From Saururus chinensis (taxonomy: Eukaryota > Streptophyta > Magnoliopsida > Piperales > Saururaceae): DNA of 64,000 nt. The DNA lies in the NCBI GenBank assembly GCA_035235625.1, contig CP141142.1, forward strand, positions 39,814,995 to 39,878,994, written 5' to 3'. Below the pieces are notes generated by a model, which was not told where the DNA came from, did no database searches, and worked only from the letters and a program-made list of their open reading frames with translations. This document shows, in pieces, positions 45,318-57,749 of this stretch (position 1 is its first letter; the number at the start of each line of letters is the position of its first letter). Both the position numbers and the translations under genes were made by a program.

Positions 45318-47947
45318 ATAATAACTTGCATGAAATGTATCTCCAACATACATATTAAGTCATGCATCACATCATATAAGGAATGCCTCCCTCAAGGAGT
45401 AAAACACAATCATTGCCGCAAGTCTGGACGTGGTCCAAATTTTCTAACTGGAAACCTGGGGCATTGCCCGCTCAGGACACAGTCCGAATTCCATAAGAGA
45501 AACCAAGATGTAGGGGTAGTCAGCCCCTCTGCTCGCTAAGGATAATCCACATGGGAAATCCAAATTCCCCAAAGGGAACCTAGAGCAGGTCTGCTCGCTA
45601 AGGACAATTCGGGCCAAGAACGTCTAAATTCCACGTAGGGAACCTAGAGCAGGGTGTTCGCTAAGGACATCTCTGCGGTGGGGAGAGTCCAAATTCCCGC
45701 ATTGGGAACCTAGAACACATGGTAGCCAGTGCACGAAGGCATACCACTCTGGGTGTTCAGTGTCCAGATGTGACTATTCTCAATAAATAAATCTCAACCG
45801 CAATAAGTACACGACTCGTCCTCATATAATCTCATCTTGACTCGACTCAACCCGGGGAGTGCACATGTTCCACACAGGAACTCAAATCAAAACATGTCCT
45901 TTCGGACCAATCAAGTTTCGATTAAGCCACGACCGATCAATCCGGCACACAATTCCATCACATTGCATCCAATCGGTCAAATTCGATTAACCACGATGAA
46001 GCCTCAATTGGAAATCCATTTTCATGGTGCATGCAGCATGGTACATACGTGGGCAAAGCATACATGAATCCTAATCCATGATAAGTGCTCTCATCAGCCC
46101 TTAATGCATCATTCATAATCACAATATCAAGCTTCACATCATCATTTAACCTCACATGTGTGTGTATCTAGTAGAAGTACTTTACTCAATGCATTTCAAC
46201 ATACTTGAAATTAACTCACTACCACACTACACATGTGAATTAACGTCTAATCATGAATTCCAGCGGAAATCATAGAAGAAGAATCATTGAAATCATAACT
46301 CAATTCAAAGCTCAACCACAAAGGCTAAACACATAAGATCATTCACTTCGTCCATAAGTCATGACATTTGCTAACATTCATACATCAACTAACTACATTA
46401 TATCATGACAAATCAGTTTATTAATAGGTTGTAGTCCTACTAAAAATATGCTTAACTATAGAGAATCAACCATTCATGATTTCCAGATGACAATTCTAAC
46501 ATCATGCCACAAAACATAAGTCATTCCACAAATCTCTAATTATATATCTCAACTTCATAACTTCAATAGTGTGCCTATCCAGTAGCATAATATAGCTCAA
46601 AATACTCCACATTCATATGAAATTGGCAAGTTAAAGTGGAATCATCGAAATAAACATCATATAAATAGAACACAAAACTATTGTGTAGCCGTTCAAATGC
46701 CCAGAAGGCTGTTCGATCAACTAAACAGGAAAATTTCAAATTCACAGTTTGGTCGTTCGAACGCCTAGCAGGCCGTTCGATCGGCTAAACTGCAAAAATG
46801 CCAAAACTGCAGTATTGCCGTTTGAATGCCCTGCAGGGCCGTTTGAACGCCAACAAGGCAGATTCAACCTTCTTCTTCCTTTCGCAATTTCAAACCGAAA
46901 CTCCATTGATAACACTTCAAATCATCATCTAACAACCTAAATACCATCAAAAGTCCACCATGACTTCCAGAATGCTAAACTATATCATAGCAAGATAAAA
47001 CCATATGAAATTAGGATTAAAGATTACCATTTTCTAATCATGCCATTAGCACACTAAATCAAGTAACTCCATTCAAAATAAACCACAAAATCGAGAGTTT
47101 TACCATAGAAAGACTGAAATTTCAAAATTCTATTACCTTATCCCTTGATTAGGCTTGGATTTGATGGTCACCCTTCTTGAAAACCTTACAAAGACAGAGT
47201 TTGAATTAAACTCCATTAAAACCGATTTAATAAAGAAAACCCTAATTAAAAACTTAGATCTAGGGCTTGTTGAACAAAAAATCAGATTTTGAGAGCTAGG
47301 GTTTGTAGTAACAATGCAAATCAATAGTTTTGGTGTTTAAAAACGAATTGAAACAAAGGGGAAATGGTAGATTTAGAAGGGATTAAGAAGAAAGCTAGGA
47401 TTTAGTGCTTAATTAGAATATGCTTACCTTAAACACCTTCTAATCCGGGCCTAATTGGGGATTAGGCCTGACCTCTCCTCTTCAGCCTATTCCCAAAATG
47501 AGAATGGCTCAGGTTTGGCCTTTTATAGTAAGGGTTGAGGTGTGTATGGGTAAGTTGTGGGGTGTAAATAGAAAAAGTAGGCTAAAAATGGGTATTTTAC
47601 AAATTTGAGCACTAATTAAGTCTAAGAAAATTCTGAAAATTTTTGTATAAGCTTAAGTTGATGTCTGGGTCCATTTGATACAAAAACCAAAATTTCGACG
47701 GTGGGGGCCACAGGGGTCCCACCCAAACCCTAATTTTTGGAAAAATAGTAAAAGTTTTAAAAAATCCAAAAAATTCACATTTGATTCAAAATCACTTAAA
47801 ACCACCAATCTTAAAGTTGATTTTAGTTAAAACCATCATAAACACTATTTATCTTTGAAACCACCGAACAAATCAGAAAACGTGTTAACCTCACGATAAC
47901 CGATAATTAAAAGAAACAAAAACTGGTTTAAGATCAGAGATCTTACA
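45318..47947 (-). mobile_element. Partial chromovirus-type LTR R1 (fossil)
   Basis: Minus-oriented relative of the same LTR group. Its own 5' end is at 47947 (TGTAAGATCTC on the minus strand); its 3' ~0.75 kb is missing at the 45318 side. It includes palindrome pairs at 46690-46849 and about five ~65-bp modules of paired hairpins at 45381-45720. It has diverged clearly from F1 and the 49298 copy, so it is an older or different subfamily. Confidence 0.7.
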
Positions 47948-49297
47948 TTCTCCCTACCGATGAGATGTCCAGAGTGAACACACTACTCTAGTTAATTCAG
48001 ACGTTCCTAACCCAAACTGTCTAGAGTGAGCAAACCTGCTCTAGTTAATTCGGACTTCCCATGTGGATTGTCTAGAGTGAGTAGAGGCGCCAACTACCCC
48101 TACATCCTAGTTTTCCATATGGAATTTGGACCGTGTCTAGAGCGGGCAATGCCCTAGGTTTCCAGATAGGAAATCGGACTACGTCCAGAGTGGATGATAT
48201 GATTGTATTCTTGGTATGATTGTATTCCTCTCCATGATGGAGACATTCACCATTTGATGATAATGCATGTGTATAAGATAATATTATGCCCAGATTACAC
48301 AGGTTGTGTAGGGATATTTGAGATTATGTGACACATGTTGATGCGATTTATTATACATGATCTTGAAGTAGTGTGGTTTAAACAATTGTCGTGCAGGTGA
48401 ATGAGCTATGGAATGTATGAAACTTATATGAGTGCATGATCTAAATTATGTGTCAGATATACTCTATCATGAAGGTTGATGTGATATGAATACATGATCT
48501 GAATCATGTGACTGAGACTACTATGCAGGTTTATGTTATATGAATGTATGATGTGAATGGTATGAATGGGACACTATTATGCAGGTTTATGTGATATGGT
48601 CGCATGATCAGAAAGTGTGTAAAAGACACTTCTCATGCGGTTTATAGTGATATTATGTTTGATTTGATTAGATGAGGATCATTACTTATGCAGGATGGAT
48701 GCTAAGTTATGATATGATTATTTAATCTCTGACCTTGATAGGTGCGTCATATGTATGCTAGCTTTTATGTTTATGGATAAATAGGGGTTGAACAAAGGAA
48801 TGATCAAAAAAGGGTATACCATGTCCATTATGAATCTGAATTGCTTTATTGCTATACTGTGAAGGTTTTCTGATTAATGACGTTGTATTCAAAACCTTAC
48901 TGAGTTTTACTCATCCCACTTTCTTTGTCATTGTTTTGGGGCTGCATGGTTCAACATGCAGTCGGGCAGGACCCTCTGTTTGAGGAATGGTCAAGGAGAG
49001 CATGAGATTAGGCGTGGATGCCTCTAGACTTTGCTATGTCTTTCTGATTTACTCTGTTATAAGAATAGAACATCATGTATGGTGGTTCTTGTTTCAGACT
49101 TGTATTTATATTATGTTTTTAGATATGTTTGAGACCTTGATTTGAGCCATGTGTGTTGGCTCAAGATTCTAAGTATGTGGGTATAAGACTTGTGGACTAA
49201 TTCAGAGTTAAAATCCTCTTTTATTCTACTTATTACTCTTGCTCAATGGTTTTGTGGTGCGCAACTCTGCTAGTTAAACCGCCCGTAGGAGGGGCAA

Positions 49298-52200
49298 TGT
49301 AAGGACCCTCATCTCTAAACCGGTTTTTGGTTTTCTTTATTTGTTGGTTGTCATGAGATTAGTGCGTTTTCTGATCTATTCGGTGATTTCTTGAATAAAT
49401 AGTGTTTAAGATGGTTTTAACCAAAATCAACTTTAAGATGAGTAGTTTTAAATGATTTTAAAACAAATGTTATTTTTTGGGATTTTTCTGAATTTTTACT
49501 AATTTTCTGAAAATTAGGGTTTTGGCGGGACCCCTGTGGGCCCCACCGTCAAAATTTCGGTTTTTGGGTCAAATGAACCTAGACATCTACTTAAGGTCAT
49601 ACAAAAATTTTCAGAATTTTATTAGGCTTAATTAGTGCTTAAATTTGCAAAATACCCATTTTTAGCCTACTTTTCCTATTTACACCCCATAACTTACCCA
49701 TGCATACCCCAACCCTTACTATAAAAGGACAAACCTGAGCCATTTCCATTTTTGAGAATATACTAAGGATGGAGGTCTTGCTTAATCCACAATTAGGCCC
49801 GGATTAGAAGCGATTAAGGTAAGCCTACTCTAATTAAGCACTAAACCGTTGTTTCTTCTTAATCTCTTCCAAATCTACTATTTTCCCCTTGTTTCAATCT
49901 GTTTTTGGACATCAAAACCTACTAATTTGGGTTGTACTACAAACCCTAGCTTTCAAATTTTGATTTTTATAACCAACAAGCCCTAGATCTTAGTTTTAAT
50001 TAGGGATTTCTTTGGTAAATCGATTTGTAATAGAGTTTAATCCAAACTCAATGTTTTTGGAAGGTTTTCAAGAAGGGTGACTCTCAAATCCGAGCTTAAT
50101 CAAGTGCTAAGGTAATGGGTCTTTGAAATCTCAGTTTATCCATGGTAAAATTCTTGATTTTTGGCTTATTTCGAATGGAGATTACTTGATTTGGAGTGTT
50201 AATGGCATGATTAGAAAATAGAAATATTTAATCCCGATTTCTTAGGGTTTTGCATTATTATGATATGGTTTAACATTCTGGAAGTCAAGAAGGACTTTTG
50301 ATGATGATTAGGGTGTTAGATGTGGATTTAAAGTGTTATCAATGGTGTTTCAGTTTGGATTTGCGAAAGGAAGAAGATGATCAGTTCTGCCTTGTTGGCA
50401 TTCGAACGGCCTTCTGGGCGTTCGAACGGCAACACTATCGGAATGACAGTTTTCCAGTTCAGCCGATCGAACGGCCTGCTAGGCGTTCAAACAGCCAAAC
50501 TGTGAATTTTAAATTTTTGCGTTTAACCGATCGAATGACCTGAAGGGCGTTCGAACGGCTACACAGTAAATTGTATGTTGTGCATTTGATGTCTATTTCG
50601 ATGATTCCACTTCAACTTGCCAATTTCATATGAATGTGGAGTGTTTTAAGCTATATTATGCTACTGGAAATGCATGCTATTGAGCTTATGGAGTTGAGAT
50701 ATATGCTTAGAGATTTGTAGAAGGACTTATGTTTTGTGGCATGATGTTGAAAATGTCATCTTGAAATTATGAATGGTTGATTTCCTTTGAATTAAGCATA
50801 TTTTTAGTAGAATTACAACCTATTATTGGACTGATTTGTTATGATAGAATGTGGGTAGTTGATGTGTGGATGTTGGTGAATGCCATGACTCAAGGATGAA
50901 ATGAATAATCTTATATGTGTTTCGCCTTTGTGGTTGAGTTTTCATTTGAGTTATGATTTCAACGTTTCTTCTCCTATGATTTCCGCTGGAATTAAAGTTT
51001 AGATGGTAATTCACATGTGTAGTGTGGTAGTGAGTTTAATTTCAAGCATGTTGACATGCATTGTGTGAAATGCTTCTACTAGTTACACACACATGTGGGG
51101 GTTAAATGATGATGTTGAAGCTTGATATTGTGATTATGAATGATGCATTAGGGGCTGGTGAGAGCACTTATCATGGATTATGATTCATGTATGCTTTGCC
51201 CACGTATGTACCATGCTGCATGTATCATGAAAATGGATTTCCAATTGAGGCTTCATCGTGGTTAATCGAATTTGACCGATTAGATGCAATGTGATGAAAT
51301 TGTGTGCCGGATTGATCGGTCGTGGATTAATCGCAAGTTGATTGGTCCGAAAGGACATATTTTGATTTGAGTTCCTGTGTGGAACGAGTGCACTCCTCGG
51401 GTTGAGTCTAATTAAATGGGATTATGTGGGGACGAGTTGTGTACTTGTCTTGCGGATTGTGAGTATGTTATTATGAGTGTCATCTGGACCCTGAGAATCC
51501 AGTGTGGTATGCCGTGTGCACCCCGCTACCACGTGTTCTGGGGTTCTCTGTGTGAGAACTCGGGTCTTCCCTCCGCAGGAGATGTCCCTGGGCGAACACC
51601 CTTGCTCTAGATTCTCTGTGTGAGAATGGGACATCCTTGGCCAGGATCGTCCAGGGCGAGCAGCATTAGGGATTGACAACCCCGACCTTTCTTGAATTCT
51701 TGTGTAGAATTTTGGATCATGACATGCCTTCGTGGCCTTGTCTATGCTCCCGTCTGTGTGACATTAATGTGTGATTACTCCTTGATGGAGGTTGATTGTG
51801 ATGATATAATGCATGTGGGAATATGTATGTTAGAGAGACATTCCATGCAGGTTGATTATGATGTGATGCATGTGGGAATATGTATGTTAGAGATACATCC
51901 ATGCAGGTTGATTTTGATATGATGCATGATGGAATATGTATGTTAGAGATACATTCATGCAGGTTGATTATGATTTGATGCATGTGGGAATATGTATGTT
52001 AGAGATACATTCCATGCAGGTTGATGTTGATGTTATGCATGTGGGAATATGTATGTTAGAGATACATCCATGCAGGTTGATGTTGATGTTATGCATGTGG
52101 AATATGTATATTAGAGATACATCCATGGAGGTTGATGTTGATATAATGAATGTGGGAATATGTATATTAGAGATACATTTCATGCAGGGTGTTATGATGA

Positions 52201-52851
52201 GAATAAAATTATGTGGATTATGCTCTATGATGCAGTTTTAGGTGATGTGTATGCGCGATCAGAAAATGATGCACCATGTAAATCTTTGATCTGAATGATC
52301 TTATTGCTATGCTATCGTATTTTTGATGTTGATAGTGATATTAAAAACCATTGCTGAGTTTGTTAAACTCACCCCTCTTTCTTGTGTTTTGATTTGGGGC
52401 TTCGTGGTGCAACACGTAGACCGATAGGATCTCCTCTTTGAGGAAAGGTCGGAGATGGCTTGGATGTGATCATGGAGATCGTTGTGTGACCTATCTTCTT
52501 TGGTTTTATGCTTATGTTTAGAACCTTTGTGTAGGGTTCTTTGTTTTGGATTTATGTCACATTTCACAGTTATGTTTGCTTAAGTCTTATTTTGAGCCAG
52601 TGTGGGCTATATTTGACTAAGTATGTGGGTTTGAGATTAGTTGTTTACTTTGTGATAAGCAACTCTTTTTTTTTCCTTCTTTATTTACTTTTGCTCAAAG
52701 GATTGTGTATACTCCGTAGTTCTGTTAATCGCCCGTGGTTAGGGTTAAGTCTTCCACTAGATCGTTTCTCAATTTCCCTTCGTCGCCCCCGCGCGCTTGA
52801 CTGGCCCCTGGACCGGGTTCGGCTCGGGTCGGGCATCGCCAGGGCGTGACA
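49298..52851 (+). mobile_element. Solo LTR F2, chromovirus (Tekay/Del-like) type (fossil), 3.55 kb
   Basis: It begins TGTAAGGACCCTC and ends CAGGGCGTGACA, and is flanked by the target duplication GGCAA (49293-49297, 52852-52856). As a complete-ended single LTR inside an older relative, it is a young layer. It holds three pairs of phased palindromes (50399-50557), TGTGT-loop hairpins (51370-51705) and seven minisatellite units (about 51797-52196). No internal region remains. Confidence 0.85.
51797..52196 (+). repeat. LTR minisatellite, 55-60-bp unit, about 7 copies
   Basis: The unit is built on 'atgcatgtgggaatatgtatg', 'ttagagatacatccatgcagg' and 'ttgatgttgatgtt'. The same unit occurs about 14 times at 58383-59150 (inverted), twice at about 44577-44690 and about once near 45325 (inverted). 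Confidence 0.9.
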
Positions 52852-52961
52852 GGCAAGTCTTTTGCTATCCTTTAATCTTGTTTAATTTCTCGTTGCCTTC
52901 GCGCACTTGACCGGCCCTTGGACCAAGTTCAGCTCAGGTTAGGCAGTGTCAGGGCATGACA

Positions 52962-54726
52962 TGATCATCCGTGAGCAAGTTCTACTTGAGTTCCAAAATA
53001 TGGAATGTGCTCTCATCAGTCCCCACATGTTTCATAATCGAATCATAAATAACCATGATTTCATAGTGAATTCCCCACACGTGTGTTCATACATGTCCTA
53101 AGCACATGACCAATGCTTTGATATAAGCTCATAAGGCAAAACACACATGCTTAAACACATTCAAATTATGATTACATACAGAAATTTAGGGTGAAATCTA
53201 CCATAAACCATAAATCCGTTAATGTGAAATCAAATGCTTAACTCTTACAAGCATGATTAGTCTACACACGAAACTATAATATAATAACATCATTCACCCA
53301 CAATCCATTCTCATTATATGTTGACATATCTTATCATTTACCATGTAATATCCCTATTGGAAACATGCTCCAATAATAAAAATTCCATCATCCATAGATT
53401 CAAGATAATTCAATGATAACATGTATAACTATCAACATATAATTCCACATAACAAGTACTTAAGCATACTTCATAAATCTCCATCATAAATTTTACACCT
53501 TTCTAGTAGCTTAATTTCAATATAAAACACTCCCCATAAACATTGGAAGCATCGATTGGAAGGAAAACACCGAAATAAGCATGAAAATCTAAAAGGGCAA
53601 AAACTACTATGTGGCCGATCAATCGGCTTGGCAGGCCATTCTAATAGCCCGATCGATCGGCCTGTTGGCCCGATTGATCGCTAACAAGCAATTCAAGCCT
53701 TCTTCTTCCTTTCGAAATTTAAAACCGAAACACCATTGTTTAACCATAAAATCTTCATCCCAAGCCTCATACACTATCAAAATTCAATCAAACATTCCAA
53801 AAAGCTAATTGAACCCATTCCTTAGTAAAACCCTAAGAAATAAAGGTAAGAGATTGACATTTCATAAATATACTATTAAAACTCTAATCAAGAAAGCTCA
53901 TTCAGGCAAAACCCATAAAAATCGAGATTTTCACCACAACAAGGCCAAGATTTGAAAATTCCTTACCTCTCCACTTGATTTGAGTCGGATTAATCATTCA
54001 ATCACCTGCGAAACCTTCCAAAAGCATGATTTTTATATTAATACACTTCTAAACTCGATTTAACCTTAAAAATGATAAAGCAAACCCTAGATCAGAGCTT
54101 AGGAGACATAAAAATGAATTTTTTGAAGGTTAGGGTTTGAAATAGAGAAGTAAGTTAGTGATTAAATGGTTTGAAATCGGATTCAATCAATGGAGGAAAA
54201 TAAATTAAAGAGAGGATTAGGAAAAAAACCTAACAATTAAGTATGGATTAGGGAAGAACATACCTCTAATCACTTTCTCTTTGGTCATAATTGAGGATTA
54301 GGTTCTAAACACCCTTACAGAGCCTATTCTTAATTTAGAAATGGCTCAGTCCCTTTCCTTGTATAGGAGGGAATGCGGTATACCAAATTAAATATTGGGG
54401 TGGAAAAATTCTAAATTTTTTGTAGTGACTTCTTTTGATGTTTGGGACATTTTGGACTAAAAACTTCAAATTCGACTGTGGGGCCCATAGGGGGTTCCGC
54501 CAAACCCTACTTTTTAAAAAATATGCAAAAATTCTAAAAATTCCCTAAAATTTCCAAATGGTTTAGGTTTACTTAAAAATCATAAATATAAAGTTATTTT
54601 TCTTTAAATCCTTTGGAAATCACCTTTATTTTTTAAAATCATCGAAATTGATCAAAAACAGCTTAATCCACATAAAAGTAATTGAACATAATGAATTAAA
54701 ACCGGTTCAAGTTTAGGGACCTTACA
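52962..54726 (-). mobile_element. Partial chromovirus-type LTR R3 (fossil)
   Basis: Minus-oriented relative whose 5' end is at 54726 (TGTAAGGTCCC on the minus strand). Its 3' ~2 kb is missing at the 52962 side, where it directly abuts the TGACA end of F'. It contains three good and one decayed palindrome site (53616-53680). It has diverged from the younger copies. Confidence 0.68.
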
Positions 54727-57700
54727 TAATAAGTGTAGGAGGTGCAAACAATCTGGGCATAATTGTAACGTCCGAGAATTTTCTAAATTCCCGAAGTCGA
54801 CTAGTGGAAAATAGGGTATTTGACTTCTTATCTTTCTCTTGAGAATAACTTATTCAATAGTTAGAATTGGTGGCTGAGACCTATATGGATAGAAAGTAGG
54901 CAGGAAGAGCTTCGAAATGCCACTAAGAACGCATAAACAAGTGTTCGGATGAAGGAGATACGATTGTTTGAAGTTACACATAGTGCGGAGGGTTCGTTTA
55001 CCCGAATTGGACGTGCAAATTGACCGTTTAAGTCACTATACGAGCCCGGATAATTAAAGTGACAAAAATTAATTTTTAGGGGCCCAATTAGGTTGCCCAA
55101 GTGGGGAGGTTTTGGCCCAACTTCTAAAGGGATTAGGGTTCCCAATCCCCATGTTTATAAGAGGGTTAATTAGGGCTTCTAGGGGAGACCTTTTTGGCCC
55201 TAAGGGAAGGATAGAGAGGAAGACGATTTTTCGGCGAAGGCGGTTGGCAACGGAGTTGGAGATGTCTTACGAGGTAAGATCGCTTAATAATGATAGTTTT
55301 GGTGTTAATCGTTGTATGATGCACGATTTGAAGCTTGAATGTGATTTAATTTGTGAATTCCGTTGTGCAACCCCGCTCGTTGTGGAATTGCCTACGGGAT
55401 TTGACCTGATGTTGGCACCTACTGGCCAGCAAGCATTGAACCAGCATGACTAGGCCATTGTACCGCGCCCACGGCACTTAGGCCACCGCCTGACGGGCTG
55501 CCTAGTGGCTAGAATTCTTCTCCCTTCTTCCTTCCCTCCGGCACCGAAGGATCAGTGGACTGTGGCCGGTAGTGTAGGCTGCCAAACTGCTGGACAACGA
55601 GTCATCATCTCTACCTTTCTAAACTTGACCTATTCCCAATAGGTACCTGCCACCAGTTGCCCATTGAGCTGCCGCGTGAAGCATATGCAAACCACCTCCA
55701 TCCCTCCCCCTTGCTCTTTGTGAGTTAACACAATCAGGGAGGAAGGTGGTGGACTGCAGCCACGGTCCGATGATGAGATAGGGATCCCGGAATTGCTAGA
55801 TTTGATGATCAGGTCGAGCCATCATCAACAATGGTGGCTGTGCTGCCCGGCCTCAGTGAAGCATTAAAAAAAGGGGAAAGTGTGCCTTTGGCCTCCGGCT
55901 GGCCACCCACCAGCTGGTGGGCAAAGGACATTCGAATTGCCTTAAGGCGGCTATTCAATCGGTCTTGGCCTTGCCCCATATCGCTGCAGGTGGCTGCGCT
56001 GCCGGAGGCCAAGAAGGCTTTTGTCCATTAGCGGGGAAGTAGACCCGCTTTGCTGGTCGTCGATTCTAGTTCGGGCCCGGGTCAGGTCACCCAACCCATT
56101 CGGACCGGGTTTATTTAAAAAAAGGGAGTCATTGAATCGGGTCTGGTTCAAGAAGCTATAGGTGTTTAAAAAACTTATAAAAATTACCAATGGATCTTGG
56201 GAGGTGGTTGAGTATCTTGACCATGTTTATGGGAAAAAAATCTCAAAATCTATAAAATAACCCTTTTACCCCTAATAGTTAGATTGTCATGTGATATTCA
56301 CGTACCCGACTTAGGAGCTTCGGTTGAGGGCCTATGAGTGGATTTAAAAATTTAAAAAAATCTTAATGATAGTTTAATGTGTCTGCTAAATATAGGCCAA
56401 ACCACATAGTAAGAAAAAATCTCAATGAGTGGATAATTGACCATTATTCCCCTAGGGTTAAGGGTAAACTGTTAAGTCAAGCAAGGTTTGTTCAAGGGGC
56501 ACATGACCCTGGTAAATGCAGTCCATGATGTCAAGTCATACCCTTGAGCCCAATTTAGACTCATCGTATGTCAATAAGGCTTTGAATAAAATGATAAAAA
56601 TACCCTTATGAGCGGACTGCCTACAATCGTGTGAATGGAAGTATGAGTCGATTTGAGAGTGAAGCATTGGGAGAGGTCAATGACTTAAAATTAATAAAAT
56701 AGAAGTGAGATGACTAGAATGACCCAAGAGAGAGTACTATACCCCAGGTGGTAGAATTACCCTAATGCCCTTTGGGACAGTTTATTCCATTTTCACGGAA
56801 ACAGATACCCTAGCCCTAAGAGAGTTAGGGGCACCCTAATTAACCTATTTATATGGAAGCAGTGTGACCAGTAGGTGGCATGAAAACCTTTACATGTCAC
56901 ATTGTCACAAGGAATAAGGGGAAGAACCCTAATTATCATGGTTTAAGGCAGCGCATCACATGTGTCTGCAACATAGCACATCAATCTTCTAGGACAATTT
57001 ATACATGACTTGGGTGATACATTAGAGTTATTTATATTCTTGGGCTTGAATTTATCTAGCCCTAATCTTGCAAATAAGTGCAATGGGCCTTCATTTATTA
57101 TTAATGGACTTGTGTGCATGGCTTCATGTTTTTTATATTGCTTACTTTGATGCATGTTTTTATTATTGATGCGTTAATTTATAATAGTAACCTAAAATTA
57201 ATGAAGATTAATTAAGAGATATTGGTTGCCGTTGGATTGGGCAGAGAACATCTAATTAAGATAAATACTAAAATACCCTCAATGGGGTTTGAGATTGGTT
57301 CATGGTTTGAACAGGGCCCTAACATAGAGTTTTACCTTGGTTAATGAACTAAGGGTGAGTATGGGAGTTTACCCTAGTCTCATTGAGACTATTAGGGTTT
57401 GGGATATTCTCTGAGTCATAGCTCAATGGATGAGTTATTTTTTTGGTTGATTCACAGTGTGAAGAGGACCTAAATGGTTGGGCGAATATTGGACTGGATA
57501 AAATTAATCTAGTCTAAGTTTCAAATGTTTGGGGGAGTCAGTGATCATAAAGATCTTAGGCGTCTATGGGTTATATTATTTACGTCTTTGAAGACATTTA
57601 TCCCTAAGTTGGGAGAGTGGAAATTGAAATACTTGTACACTTTCTTCATTGTCATGACTGTTTGGGTATTGGTTAGCGAGGTCTCTACTGTGGGTTTCCC

Positions 57701-57749
57701 GTAGGTCTTCACATGACCATATAGTGTGTACGAAAAGTGGAGTTGCATG

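Larger units (their letters stand above)
47948..52961 (+). mobile_element. Older partial chromovirus-type LTR F', split by a younger solo LTR (fossil)
   Basis: Segments 47948-49297 and 52857-52961 form one plus-oriented LTR remnant that ends CAGGGCATGACA. The 49298-52851 solo LTR lies inside it. The 5' half is missing. It carries hairpin modules (47960-48190) and an independent repeat of about 60 bp built on 'tatgcaggtttatgtgatatg' (about 48470-48650). Confidence 0.7.

Noticed and set aside
51692-52241. Open frames built of 'MHVGICMLEIH' repeats
   Set aside because: Translation of the LTR minisatellite; unit lengths vary and frames shift between units, so it is not a repeat protein.
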